Shown: piece after piece, positions 44,630 to 52,893 of the stretch | Layout of the letters: every line of letters begins with the position of its first letter | Numbering within the stretch: position 1 is the first letter of the stretch | NCBI RefSeq assembly: GCF_000526155.1 | Contig: NZ_JAFN01000001.1 | Span: 3,598,264 to 3,662,263 of the forward strand | DNA length: 64,000 nt | Direction: 5' to 3' | DNA from: Deferrisoma camini S3R1 | GTDB lineage: Bacteria; Desulfobacterota; Deferrisomatia; Deferrisomatales; Deferrisomataceae | Position numbers and translations under genes: made by a program | Notes under the pieces: generated by a model | Database searches by the model: none | What the model was told of the DNA's origin: nothing | Seen by the model: only the letters and a program-made list of their open reading frames with translations

Positions 44630-46528
44630 TCAGAACGCCACCTCGTAGCCCACCCGCAGCAGGCGGGGCAGGCCGTAGTACACGTACCGGTTCGTGGTGT
44701 CGGAGGTCTTGTCCCCGGACACCTCCACCTCCTGGTCGAACAGGTTGTCCACGGCCACCGTTAGGTAACCTTTGTACAGGCGCACCTTGACCGAGGCGTT
44801 CACCGTGGTGACGTCGTCCAGGTCCCGCTCGCGGCTCGTCTGGAGCACGGTGGACACGTCGGCCCGGCACCGCTCGCCGTCGTAGGACAGGGTGACGGAG
44901 CTCTGGTGCTTGGGGCCCGACTGGTACGGGTTGTCGTTGGTGTCCTCGGCCACGGGGTTGGCCCAGTACCCCGCCCAGGCCAGGGAGAAGCGCCCGAGCA
45001 GGTCGCCCCGGCCGGCAAAGGGCGCGAGCAGCAGGTTCCACTCGATCCCCGTGGACTCGAAGGTGCCGGCGTTGAAGTAGGTGAGGGGGTAGCCCTGGGA
45101 CCGGTCGATCTCGATCTTGTCGGTGTAGTCCATGCGGAACGCGGCCAGCCGCAGGGAGGCCCGGTCGGTGTCGAGCTTGGCCCCCACCTCGTAGGTCCAC
45201 CCCTCCTCGGGGTCGAGCCCGGGGTTCCCCACGAGGAAGCTGCTCTCGTAGTAGAGGTTGTTGAACGTGGGGGCCCGGAAGGCCTTGCCCGCGTTGGCAA
45301 AGAGGTTCAGGGCCCGGCTCACGCGGAGGGTGACGCCGGCGCTCGGCAGGAGCTCGGCGTAGTCGTCGCCGGCGGCGTCGGAGTAGATCCACTGCTGCCG
45401 GGCGCCCAGCACGAGGGTCAGGCGGTCCGCCAGGCTGGCCTTGGCCTGGAGGAACAAGGCGTAGTCGTTGCGCTGGTGGACGCCGTACTTGTTCAGGTAG
45501 TCCACCCGCCGGTGTACCGCCTCGCCGCCCACGGTGATCTCGGCCGGGCCGGCGGCGAACCGGTAGTCCGCCGTCACCCCCGAGTTGGCGTGCTTGTCCT
45601 TGTCGGTGGGCTTGCTGGGTTTCGTGTACTCGTCCCGCAGGAGGTAGCCCCAGTTGAAGAAGCCCTTGGCCCGCAGGGACTCGCGCTCCCACCGCACGTC
45701 ACCGGTGAACCGGTAGTACTCCTGGTCGGTTCCCTTGGACAGCTCGCCGCCGTCCTTGATCTTGTTGAACCCGGTGGTGTCGTAGCTCCCCAGCAGGTCC
45801 ACGATCAGCCCCTCCAGCGGGGTCAGCGTCAGGTTGCCCGAGTACCGGTTGGTGGTGCCCTGATCGTACCGGTACCCCTTGGTGAAGCTCCGGGAGATCG
45901 CCTTGAGCCGGCCCATGTGGCGGTACTGGACCCCGGCGGCCACCAGGCGGTTCGAGAACGAGGCGCTGTGGCTCTGGTACGCGTAGTCCCCGAGCTCCGC
46001 CGAGACCCGGGCCCGGGGCTTGCGGGTCGTCGTCTTCGTGATGATGTTGATCACCCCGGTCATGGCGTCGGAACCGTACAGGGTGGAGGCGGCGCCCTTG
46101 AGGATCTCGACCCGCTCCACCTGGTCCAGGGGGAGGGTGTCGAGGTCGTAGGAGCGGCTCGCGGCGTTCTGGATGGGCACGCCGTTGACGAGGACGAGTT
46201 CCCCGCCGTAGATCCCCCGGACTACCACCTCGCTGTTCATGCCCCCGTGGGTGACGCCGATGGGGCTGAACGCCTTGTACCCGAGCCCCCCGATGCGGCG
46301 CAGGGCCTCGGCCACGTTGTCCGCTCCGGTGCGGCGGAGCTCCTCGGCCGTGACCACCGTCACGAACCGGGGGCTCTCCCGCTCCTCCACCGGGAACTTC
46401 TCGGCGGTGACCGTGACCGGCGCGAGCAGGACGGGGGCGGCCGGGGCCTCGGCGGCCGCGGCCGGGGGGCCTGCGGCCCAGCCCAGGCCGCAGGCGAGGA
46501 GCAGGGTCCAAGCGATCCTTCGGTTCAT
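44630..46528 (-). CDS. btuB: TonB-dependent outer-membrane receptor, BtuB-like
   Basis: A 632-residue receptor. The ATG follows GGAGGAAAC. A signal peptide ends near PAAAAE. A TonB-box-like VTVTAEKF precedes the plug domain (VVRGIYGGELVLVNGVPIQ, QVERVEILKGAASTLYGSDAMTGVINIITK). The rest is a 22-strand barrel ending in aromatic Phe (GYEVAF), as needed for outer-membrane assembly. Its place under a cobalamin riboswitch and beside CobN- and BtuF-like genes supports a corrinoid ligand. A haem or cobalt-chelate ligand is the alternative. Confidence 0.85.
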   Translation of the reverse strand: MNRRIAWTLLLACGLGWAAGPPAAAAEAPAAPVLLAPVTVTAEKFPVEERESPRFVTVVTAEELRRTGADNVAEALRRIGGLGYKAFSPIGVTHGGMNSEVVVRGIYGGELVLVNGVPIQNAASRSYDLDTLPLDQVERVEILKGAASTLYGSDAMTGVINIITKTTTRKPRARVSAELGDYAYQSHSASFSNRLVAAGVQYRHMGRLKAISRSFTKGYRYDQGTTNRYSGNLTLTPLEGLIVDLLGSYDTTGFNKIKDGGELSKGTDQEYYRFTGDVRWERESLRAKGFFNWGYLLRDEYTKPSKPTDKDKHANSGVTADYRFAAGPAEITVGGEAVHRRVDYLNKYGVHQRNDYALFLQAKASLADRLTLVLGARQQWIYSDAAGDDYAELLPSAGVTLRVSRALNLFANAGKAFRAPTFNNLYYESSFLVGNPGLDPEEGWTYEVGAKLDTDRASLRLAAFRMDYTDKIEIDRSQGYPLTYFNAGTFESTGIEWNLLLAPFAGRGDLLGRFSLAWAGYWANPVAEDTNDNPYQSGPKHQSSVTLSYDGERCRADVSTVLQTSRERDLDDVTTVNASVKVRLYKGYLTVAVDNLFDQEVEVSGDKTSDTTNRYVYYGLPRLLRVGYEVAF

Positions 46529-46597
46529 GGCGTTTCCTCCTTCCTCCCCCAAGACAATGGCAAGACGATCAAACTCACCGGCGGGCTTCGGTCGCCG

Positions 46598-46936
46598 TCA
46601 CTCCGGCACGTACACCACGGTGCCGTTCTCCAGGCGGTAGGCCGTGCCGAGCCGCTCCCCCCGGCCCTCGACCCGGTCGCGGGTGGCCCGCAGGGCCTTC
46701 ACCCGTGTGCCCTTTTTCGTGATGATCTCCAGCTCCCCCTCCGGCCCTTTCTTCAGGATGGTGACCTCCGAGCGCTGGTCGAACAGGTCCTGCATCCGGT
46801 ACACGGCAAACAGGGTCATCAGGAGCCCCACGATGAACACGAGCCCGATGTCGAACAGGTTGGCGAGCCCTGTCAGGGGATCCGCATCCCCGGTCTCAGA
46901 CAGAAACCGCCTTCGGTTTCTCGACAGGTAGCGCAT
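46598..46936 (-). CDS. DUF2149 membrane protein (HmuU-like, ExbD-like position)
   Basis: A 112-residue protein with one N-terminal membrane helix (LFDIGLVFIVGLLMTLFAVY) and a small periplasmic domain (SEVTILKKGPEGELEIITKK). I start at the ATG at 46936, which follows GAGGAGG. A GTG four codons upstream is less likely. Topology and position beside an ExbB/MotA-like protein mirror ExbD. DUF2149 proteins are found with CobN-like genes and DUF2162. It overlaps the upstream gene by 41 bases. Confidence 0.72.
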   Translation of the reverse strand: MRYLSRNRRRFLSETGDADPLTGLANLFDIGLVFIVGLLMTLFAVYRMQDLFDQRSEVTILKKGPEGELEIITKKGTRVKALRATRDRVEGRGERLGTAYRLENGTVVYVPE

Positions 46937-47537
46937 CGGCCTCCTCACGGGCTCCGGGGCTGTGGGTCAGGATCTCGGTGGCCAGCTCCATCTCCTTTGC
47001 GTCCTCCTCGGCCCACCGGGCCCGCACGGTGTAGATGCAGTAGGCCAGGGTGCCCTGGGCCAGCCCCACCACGGTGGTGGTGAACGCGATGACCAGGTCG
47101 GTGGAGAGCCTCGCCATGTCCCCCTGGCCCAGGGCGGCGAGCCCGGTGCCCATGGGGATCAGGGTGCCCATGAGCCCCAGGCTCGGACCCACCCGGATCA
47201 CCAGCCGGACCCGGTCCAGGGAGGGCCGGAGGCTCAGGATGTGATCCTGGAGCAGACTCTCCACCCGGACCTCCCGCAGGTCCTCCTCGGCCTGCAGGAG
47301 CTCCCGCAGCCGGCTCACGTAGGCGCGCACGGCAGGGGACTCCTCAGCGAACGAGGTTCCTCCCTGGGGCCCGGGGCGCGTCCGGCGCCGCCGGGCACGG
47401 TCCAGCCCCTCGGCCAGGAACGAGCCGGCGCAGGTGAGCATGTACAGGGTCAGGAGGACGAGGAGCGCGAGCACGGGGTAGAGGAGGGAGCTCGAGACCA
47501 CGTAGATGAAGCTCTTGAGCACGGCGCCTAGATTCAT
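46896..47537 (-). CDS. MotA/TolQ/ExbB family proton channel (HmuT-like)
   Basis: A 213-residue protein with an N-terminal helix (YPVLALLVLLTLYMLTCAGSFL), a cytoplasmic loop, and the family's paired helices VGPSLGLMGTLIPMGTGLAAL and LVIAFTTTVVGLAQGTLAY. These match ExbB/TolQ transmembrane helices 2 and 3. The ATG overlaps the DUF2162 stop (ATGA). It likely forms, with the DUF2149 protein, a proton-driven motor that energises either the TonB receptor or the periplasmic chelatase. Confidence 0.82.
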   Translation of the reverse strand: MNLGAVLKSFIYVVSSSLLYPVLALLVLLTLYMLTCAGSFLAEGLDRARRRRTRPGPQGGTSFAEESPAVRAYVSRLRELLQAEEDLREVRVESLLQDHILSLRPSLDRVRLVIRVGPSLGLMGTLIPMGTGLAALGQGDMARLSTDLVIAFTTTVVGLAQGTLAYCIYTVRARWAEEDAKEMELATEILTHSPGAREEADALPVEKPKAVSV

Positions 47538-48283
47538 GGGGATCTCCTCCGCAGCCGAGCGGCCCAGCGGGCCCAGCCCACGAGAAACGCGACGGTCAAG
47601 GCGGTCCAGGTGGTCCGGGCGTGGGACGGGGGTATCGGAGCCGCCCTGCCGGTGTGGGAGGCGAGACGGTAGACCCCCTCGATGTCCCCGAACTGGGGCA
47701 TGATCACCACGGCCGCGAGAAAGTAGGCCCCGATCCCGACCATGGCCCACCCCAGGGTGCGCTCGGGGGCCGAGCGTGCGCGCCGTCGACTTGTCAGAAT
47801 CACGGCGGCCGTGGCTCCGGCCACCCCAACGAAGGTCCCGTACGCCCCTGCCACCGCCCAGGCCGCGGTCCCGGGAAGAAGGGCCACCAGGAAGCCGGTG
47901 ATCAGCAGGACCACGGTGAGGCACACCGGGCACGGGACCACCAGGAGCCAGTGGGCCCGGGTGGGCCGGGCCGCGGCGGCGGGCTGGCGCAGGAGTCGCA
48001 CGCCCCAGACGAGAAGCCCGGCGGCGAGCACCAGATGCACCGTCATACCCGAGGCCACGAGCCTTTGGATCCGGGGCAGGTGCGTCGCCGGGTCCAGGCG
48101 TGGGGCAACGGCCAGGGCTCCTGCGAACAGGGCGGCGTAGGCGGCCGCGAAGCCGGCGGCCACGAGGACGCGACGGCCGGCCCCCTGCGCCCCTTCCAGG
48201 CCGTAGGCCAGGCCGACTCCCCCTTTTGCGGCGAAGGCGCCGGTGGCGAACAGGATGCCGAGGACGAGGCTCTTGATCTCCAT
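47534..48283 (-). CDS. DUF2162 family predicted transporter (HmuV-like)
   Basis: A 249-residue protein with about seven membrane helices (LVLGILFATGAFAAKGGVGL, VLVAAGFAAAYAALFAGALA, VLLITGFLVALLPGTAAW, VGIGAYFLAAVVIMP). Its cysteine-containing LLVVPCPVCLTVVLL segment is typical of this group. The family is annotated as a predicted transporter and co-occurs with CobN-like and DUF2149 genes. In this operon cobalt or tetrapyrrole movement is plausible. No metal site is proven. Confidence 0.75.
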   Translation of the reverse strand: MEIKSLVLGILFATGAFAAKGGVGLAYGLEGAQGAGRRVLVAAGFAAAYAALFAGALAVAPRLDPATHLPRIQRLVASGMTVHLVLAAGLLVWGVRLLRQPAAAARPTRAHWLLVVPCPVCLTVVLLITGFLVALLPGTAAWAVAGAYGTFVGVAGATAAVILTSRRRARSAPERTLGWAMVGIGAYFLAAVVIMPQFGDIEGVYRLASHTGRAAPIPPSHARTTWTALTVAFLVGWARWAARLRRRSP

Positions 48284-48301
48284 GGGCTGGGATCTCCGGA
48301 C

Positions 48302-49183
48302 CTACAGGCGGTCCATGGCCGTTTGGATCTCGTCGACGAACACGGCCACCGCCTCGGGCACGAAGCCGAGCCCTCGGTACAGCTCGGAGTCACCGAACCG
48401 GACGGTGGGCACGTCCACCCGCTTGCCGGCCGCCTCCAGCTCGGAGCGCCAGCTCCCCTTGCCGTTCTCTCCCATCACGTCGTTCATGACGTGGTCGCCG
48501 GCCACGACCATGAGCGGGATGAACCGCACCCGTTCTCCGGGGTGGACCAGGGCAGCGGTCAGCGTGTCGTCGGGGGGCACCACGCCCTCCACCATTCCCA
48601 GATAGGTGTTGGGGTGGTGACGCGCCAGCGTCCGTTCTAGGCCCAGATAGACGGCGTTGGCACCGGAGGCCGTGGAGGGGGTGCCGTGGGCCACCAACAC
48701 GTTGCATCCCTCGTCCGGGGGCAGGAAGTCGTGGGACAGGGCGCCGAGGAGACGGTGGAGGCTCTTCCAACGGTGGAGCAAGGTGCCCCCCACCTCCGTA
48801 CGGAGCCCGGGAAAGCCGGCCACCGTGGCCAGGAGCCGGTCGTACATCTCGCCGGGGACCACGTAGAGGGGCTGGACCACGGCCCGGGTGAACCCGTCGG
48901 CCTGCAGCTCGGCCAGGGCCTCGGGTACGCTGCGAAGCCGGGTTTCCGGGGAGCGGCCGGTGTTGAGCTTCTTTCGGATCCGGTCGGAGGCGTAGGCCCA
49001 CCGGATCTCGTGGCCGGGAAGCCTTCGGCAGAGCTCGCGGTCGAGGAAGGAGAAGGTGAGGGAGGCCCGGGTAGTGGTCCCAAAGGCCACGATCAGGACG
49101 GCGGGAGCGGTCGGCTCCCGGCCGTCGGGGCGGGCTCCCCGAACCGGACAGACGGGTCCACGAACTGTCGTTCTCGGGCTCAC
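48302..49183 (-). CDS. cbiK: Sirohydrochlorin cobaltochelatase CbiK
   Basis: A 293-residue class II chelatase that inserts Co(II) into sirohydrochlorin in the anaerobic B12 pathway. The metal-site residues His166 (VLVAHGTPS), Glu199 (LGMVEGVVP) and His231 (VAGDHVMND) keep the spacing of the Salmonella enzyme (33 and 32 residues). It has about 28 extra N-terminal residues without a clear signal peptide, so I take it as cytoplasmic, although periplasmic CbiK forms exist. GTG start after GGGAGGA. It is the first gene after the B12 riboswitch and so is repressed when cobalamin is plentiful. Confidence 0.88.
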   Translation of the reverse strand: MSPRTTVRGPVCPVRGARPDGREPTAPAVLIVAFGTTTRASLTFSFLDRELCRRLPGHEIRWAYASDRIRKKLNTGRSPETRLRSVPEALAELQADGFTRAVVQPLYVVPGEMYDRLLATVAGFPGLRTEVGGTLLHRWKSLHRLLGALSHDFLPPDEGCNVLVAHGTPSTASGANAVYLGLERTLARHHPNTYLGMVEGVVPPDDTLTAALVHPGERVRFIPLMVVAGDHVMNDVMGENGKGSWRSELEAAGKRVDVPTVRFGDSELYRGLGFVPEAVAVFVDEIQTAMDRL

Positions 49184-49233
49184 GGCGCGTCCTCCCGGGT
49201 CCCGGAGACAGGGGAGGGGCAGCCGCGGCCACG

Positions 49234-49263
49234 AAAAAAGCCCGCACGACGAAGTGCGGGCTT
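49234..49263 (-). terminator. Intrinsic terminator between the riboswitch and cbiK
   Basis: On the reverse strand AAGCCCGCAC pairs with GTGCGGGCTT around a 6-base loop, followed by a T6 run. It lies about 60 bases after the aptamer and about 50 before the cbiK start, so B12 binding probably decides termination here. Confidence 0.85.
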
Positions 49264-49321
49264 TCCGTATTCAAAGCGCCATCGGATTCCCCACCCTCCC
49301 ATGCCCCGGGGAGTTGCGGTG

Positions 49322-49488
49322 GGCTGCTACGCCGGCAGGTCTTCTGGCTCGCGATTCGTCCTCAGGACCGCCTTCCCAGCCGCATCCGGCCAGTGGCGTC
49401 GTGGTCCTTCGTCCTCGCTCACAGCGGCGGGTCCGCGGGGGATTCTCACCCCTCTTCCCTTTTCAGCCCTCTCGGGCACCGGCGCGCG
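49322..49488 (-). promoter_or_regulatory. Cobalamin riboswitch controlling the CbiK-BtuB-CobN operon
   Basis: Reverse-strand sequence contains the diagnostic parts in order: GGTGCCCGAGAGGGCTGAAA at the 5' side, GTGAGAATCCCCCGCGG, the B12 box GACGCCACTGG (complement at 49389-49399), GCTGGGAAGGCGG, and the closing GAGCCAGAAGACCTGCC (complement near 49334-49350). This order and spacing is that of the adenosylcobalamin-class aptamer. It begins some 15 bases after the predicted transcription start and is followed by an intrinsic terminator. Confidence 0.93.
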
Positions 49489-49502
49489 TCCTATGAAATT
49501 GT

Positions 49503-49538
49503 TCGCCGGTTTATAGGGGAAACCGGGCGCCGTGTCAA
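49503..49538 (-). promoter_or_regulatory. Near-consensus promoter for the B12-controlled operon
   Basis: TTGACA (49538-49533) and TATAAA (49515-49510) on the reverse strand are separated by 17 bases, the best sigma-70 match in the window. The predicted start is near 49503. Together with the riboswitch and terminator this fills the 490-base divergent gap upstream of the HD-GYP gene. Confidence 0.88.
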
Positions 49539-49673
49539 GCGGGACTGCAGGGGGGGCCGGTTCAAGTTCTCCCGTGCCGGAACCGAAACGTTTCCCAGCG
49601 GCACCGGGCAGAGGAGGATGGCCGGGGTCTCACCATAGGTCCCACCCAGGAAGGGGGGGCAGGAAAAGAGAGA

Positions 49674-50960
49674 ATGATCAAAGAACCCCGCGTCCAACTG
49701 TTCGACCTGATCGAGTGCCTCTCGAAGGCCATGGATCTGGTCTGCCCATCGCTGGTCAACCACCACGAGCGGGTGGCCTACATTGCGTTCAGCATCGGCG
49801 CGGAGATCGGCCTTCCGCCCGAGCGGCTGAGGGAGCTGGTGATGGCCGGCTCGCTCCACGACAGCGGGGCCCTGTCCCTGCGGGAGCGGCTCGACGCGCT
49901 GCGGTTCGACGTGGAGGATCCGTTCGAGCATGCCGAGCTCGGGTACCTGCTCCTCCGGAGCTTCGAGCCCCTGGGGGCGGTGGCCCGGCTCGTGCGTCAC
50001 CACCACGTGCACTGGGACACCCGTGGGGAGGTTTCGGACGCCGTGGGGGAGGACGTCCCGCTGGAGAGCCATATCCTGCACCTGGCGGACCGGGTGGCCG
50101 TGCTGATCCGGGACGGGGAGGAGACCCTGGGTCAGGTCAGGGGGATCTGCGAGAAGATCGAAGAACGTTCGGGCACCCTGTTCTCCCCCGAGCTGGTGGA
50201 GGTGTTTCGCTCCTTGGCCGTGAAGGAGTACTTCTGGCTCGACGCGGCCTCCAACTCGCCGGGCGGTGTGCTGCGGAGCATGGTGGGGCTCGAGACCACC
50301 GAGCTTGGGCTCCGGGGACTTCTGGGCCTGTCGAACCTGTTCCGGCAGATCATCGACTTCCGGAGCCGGTTCACGGCCACCCATTCCGTTGGGGTGGCCG
50401 TGAGCGCCGAGGCCCTGGCCCGGGAGGCCGGCTTCTCCGACCGGGAGTGTCTCATGATGCGGGTGGCGGGCCACCTGCACGACCTGGGCAAGCTGGCCGT
50501 GCCCGTGGAGGTGTTGGAGAAGCCGGGTCCGCTCACCGGGGGAGAGCTGGGGATCATCCGCAGCCACACCTTCCACACCTACCGCATCCTGGAGCCGATC
50601 CGCGACCTGGAGACCATCAACGCCTGGGGCGCGTTCCACCACGAGCGGATCGACGGCACGGGGTACCCGTTCCACCACCGGGGCGAGGACCTGTCGCTGG
50701 GCTCACGGATCATGGCCGTTGCCGACGTGTTCACGGCCGTCACCGAGGACCGGCCCTACCGGGCGGGCATGGCCAAAGGGGAGGCCCTTCGGGTCCTTCA
50801 AAGGATGGCCGAGAGAAGAAGTCTGGATCGGTCGGTGGTGGTGATGCTCGAACGCCGGTACGACGAGATCAACGCCGCCCGCATCGCCGCCCAGACGGCG
50901 GCCGACGAAGAGTACCGAAGGTTCCTGCCGCCCGACGAACCCAAGCGGCACGTCGGGTGA
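49674..50960 (+). CDS. Two-domain HD / HD-GYP signalling protein
   Basis: A 428-residue protein with two HD-fold domains. The first (about 25-200) has NHHERVAYIAF and GSLHDSG but a loose remainder (LVRHHHVHWDTRG). The second (about 235-400) is a full HD-GYP: THSVGVAVSAEAL, GHLHDLGK, HTFHTYRIL, FHHERIDGTGYP and VADVFTAVTEDRPY. The complete signature supports cyclic di-GMP hydrolysis. It reads divergently from the B12 operon and ends 12 bases before a convergent peptidase gene. The start follows a purine-rich GGAAAAGAGAGA. Confidence 0.85.
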   Translation: MIKEPRVQLFDLIECLSKAMDLVCPSLVNHHERVAYIAFSIGAEIGLPPERLRELVMAGSLHDSGALSLRERLDALRFDVEDPFEHAELGYLLLRSFEPLGAVARLVRHHHVHWDTRGEVSDAVGEDVPLESHILHLADRVAVLIRDGEETLGQVRGICEKIEERSGTLFSPELVEVFRSLAVKEYFWLDAASNSPGGVLRSMVGLETTELGLRGLLGLSNLFRQIIDFRSRFTATHSVGVAVSAEALAREAGFSDRECLMMRVAGHLHDLGKLAVPVEVLEKPGPLTGGELGIIRSHTFHTYRILEPIRDLETINAWGAFHHERIDGTGYPFHHRGEDLSLGSRIMAVADVFTAVTEDRPYRAGMAKGEALRVLQRMAERRSLDRSVVVMLERRYDEINAARIAAQTAADEEYRRFLPPDEPKRHVG

Positions 50961-50972
50961 GGGGGGGCGTCC

Positions 50973-51977
50973 TCAGCGGCGAGCCCCCTTGGCCACGGTG
51001 TAGGGCGGACGGTTCCGGTCCAACATGTAGTGCCGGGGGTTCACGTACTTGCCGTCCACCTTGACGGAGTAGTGCAGATGGGGGCCGGTGGAGCGGCGGC
51101 CGGTGGAGCCCATGAGCCCGATCCGGTCGCCCCGGCGGACCCGCTGACCCCGTTTGACCAGCACCTTGGCCATGTGGCCGAAGATCGTGCGGATGCCGTT
51201 TCCGTGGTCGATGGTGACGCCCCGGCCCAGGTTGACGTCCCGCACCACCCGCACCACCCGGCCGTCGGCCGGCGCCACGATGGGGGTGCCCTCCCGCCCG
51301 GCCATGTCCACGCCGTTGTGAAACTCGCGCTTGCCGGTGAACGGGCTCCGCCGCCAGCCGAACCCCGAGCTGATCCAGTGCTCCCCGGCCACGGGGGTGA
51401 TGGCCGGGATCGCGTCCCACGAGCGCTTCTGGGCCTCCACGGCCCGGGCCAGGTCGGTCAGATCGTCGGCCAGGGCCTCCACCTGGGAGGTCAGGCCCGC
51501 GGGGGACGGGCCCTCCTCGGCCCCCTCGTCGGCCTGGGCGGTCCGGTCGGCCGGGGCCACGGCGTCCAGATCCACGTCTCCCAGGCTGCCCTGCCCGCCG
51601 GCCGGGCTGCTTTGGTCCTGCGATTTCCCTTCTTCCTCCCCCTCGCCCTGAAGCCCGAGCCAGGAGCGGATCTTCGCCTCCTCCGCCCGGACCCGGGCCA
51701 TGCCCTCCCTCACGCTCTCCAGCTCCTCCTCGGCCGTGGCGAGCCGCTGGGTCAGGTCGTCGCGCTGGCGGGTGAGCTCGGCCAGCTGAGCCCTGAGGGT
51801 GGCGGTCTCGCTGTGGAGCCGCACCGCCGTGGCCGTGCCCACCACGGCCGCCAAGCCGGCTGCCAGAAGACCCCCGAGCCCCAGCAGGAGGATCCGTCGA
51901 GACAGGGTCAAGCGGTTGGTCTCTCCCGAGACCCCCGAGGTCCACTCGATGGTTACGAAACCGGAATCCCTCTTCAT
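50973..51977 (-). CDS. M23-family peptidase (LytM/NlpD type) with membrane anchor and coiled coil
   Basis: A 334-residue protein starting at the ATG after AGGGGACG. An N-terminal membrane helix (ILLLGLGGLLAAGLAAVVG) is followed by a coiled coil (about 55-110, LRAQLAELTRQRDDLTQRLA) and an acidic linker. The C-terminal M23 domain shows FGWRRSPFTG, HNGVDMAG (zinc His and Asp) and GPHLHYSV (H-x-H). With all zinc ligands present it may cleave peptidoglycan crosslinks, most likely outside the cytoplasmic membrane. Confidence 0.87.
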   Translation of the reverse strand: MKRDSGFVTIEWTSGVSGETNRLTLSRRILLLGLGGLLAAGLAAVVGTATAVRLHSETATLRAQLAELTRQRDDLTQRLATAEEELESVREGMARVRAEEAKIRSWLGLQGEGEEEGKSQDQSSPAGGQGSLGDVDLDAVAPADRTAQADEGAEEGPSPAGLTSQVEALADDLTDLARAVEAQKRSWDAIPAITPVAGEHWISSGFGWRRSPFTGKREFHNGVDMAGREGTPIVAPADGRVVRVVRDVNLGRGVTIDHGNGIRTIFGHMAKVLVKRGQRVRRGDRIGLMGSTGRRSTGPHLHYSVKVDGKYVNPRHYMLDRNRPPYTVAKGARR

Positions 51978-52074
51978 GAACGTCCCCTGGAAACGGCCCG
52001 CCGCGGCGATCTTCCGCGGGGGGCGGAGGCGGAAAAAAACGTCTGCACCGTGTACCACAGGGCGTGATCGGGTC

Positions 52075-52893
52075 TCAACCCGGTCGCCCGTGCCCGGCCG
52101 GGTCTCTTGCAATCTCTGCAATCTCCGGACCGGTAGCCCCCGGCACGGGGGACCCGGCCGTGGGGGTTCGGGCCAGCACCAGAACGTCGACCCGGTCGGC
52201 GCCGGCCTCCCGGCAGGCCCGGGCGCACGCCCGGGCCGTGGCCGTGGTCGTGGCCACGTCGTCCACGAGGAGCACGGGCCCCGTGAGCGGCTCGGCCGGC
52301 CGGTAGGCCCGGGCCGCGATCCGGAGCCGGGCGGCCGCGCCGCGCCCCAGCAGCTCGGGGGCCCCGGGATCCTTGCTCAGGGCGTGGGGCCGCCACGGGG
52401 CCCGAAGATGCCGGGCGAGCCCCCGGGAGAGGATGCCGGGGAGATCGAACCCCCGCCTCCTGAGCGCGGCCGGGGCGGGAGGGACCGGCACCACCGCGGC
52501 GTAGGGGGCGTCGGCGTAGTGCTCCAGGGCGGCCTGAACCGCCAGGTCCACCAGCGCGGATCGAACCTCCAATCGGCCCGAGAACTTCATCGCCTGGATC
52601 AGGTCGGCCGCGGCTCCCTCGTACAGGGCCCGGGCGCGCAAGCGGTGAAAGGGGGGAGGGTCCTCGCGGCACCGGGGGCAAGGATGGGACGGGCCGGTCC
52701 CCGGAAAAGGCACCGCGCACACCGGGCACCAAGGCTCTGCCGGAGGCCGGAGGCGGCCCGCGCACGCCGGGCACAGGGGACGGGAGCCCGTCTCGGGCCG
52801 CCTCCGGCCGCACAGGGGACACAGGGACGGGAGGAACAGGTCCACCAGCCCCCGGGCCGCCTCCGCGACCGCGCGGGCCCACCGGAGGCTCAC
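52075..52893 (-). CDS. comF: ComF/GntX family phosphoribosyltransferase-like protein
   Basis: A 272-residue protein whose GTG overlaps the gpmI stop. The N-terminus has a zinc-ribbon array ([32 protein letters not shown]). A type-I phosphoribosyltransferase domain ends with the PRPP loop [18 protein letters not shown]. ComF helps transformation DNA uptake in naturally competent bacteria, but the family is also widespread in non-competent ones, so its role here is open. It is the last gene of the lapAB-gpmI-comF operon. Confidence 0.85.
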   Translation of the reverse strand: MSLRWARAVAEAARGLVDLFLPSLCPLCGRRRPETGSRPLCPACAGRLRPPAEPWCPVCAVPFPGTGPSHPCPRCREDPPPFHRLRARALYEGAAADLIQAMKFSGRLEVRSALVDLAVQAALEHYADAPYAAVVPVPPAPAALRRRGFDLPGILSRGLARHLRAPWRPHALSKDPGAPELLGRGAAARLRIAARAYRPAEPLTGPVLLVDDVATTTATARACARACREAGADRVDVLVLARTPTAGSPVPGATGPEIAEIARDPAGHGRPG

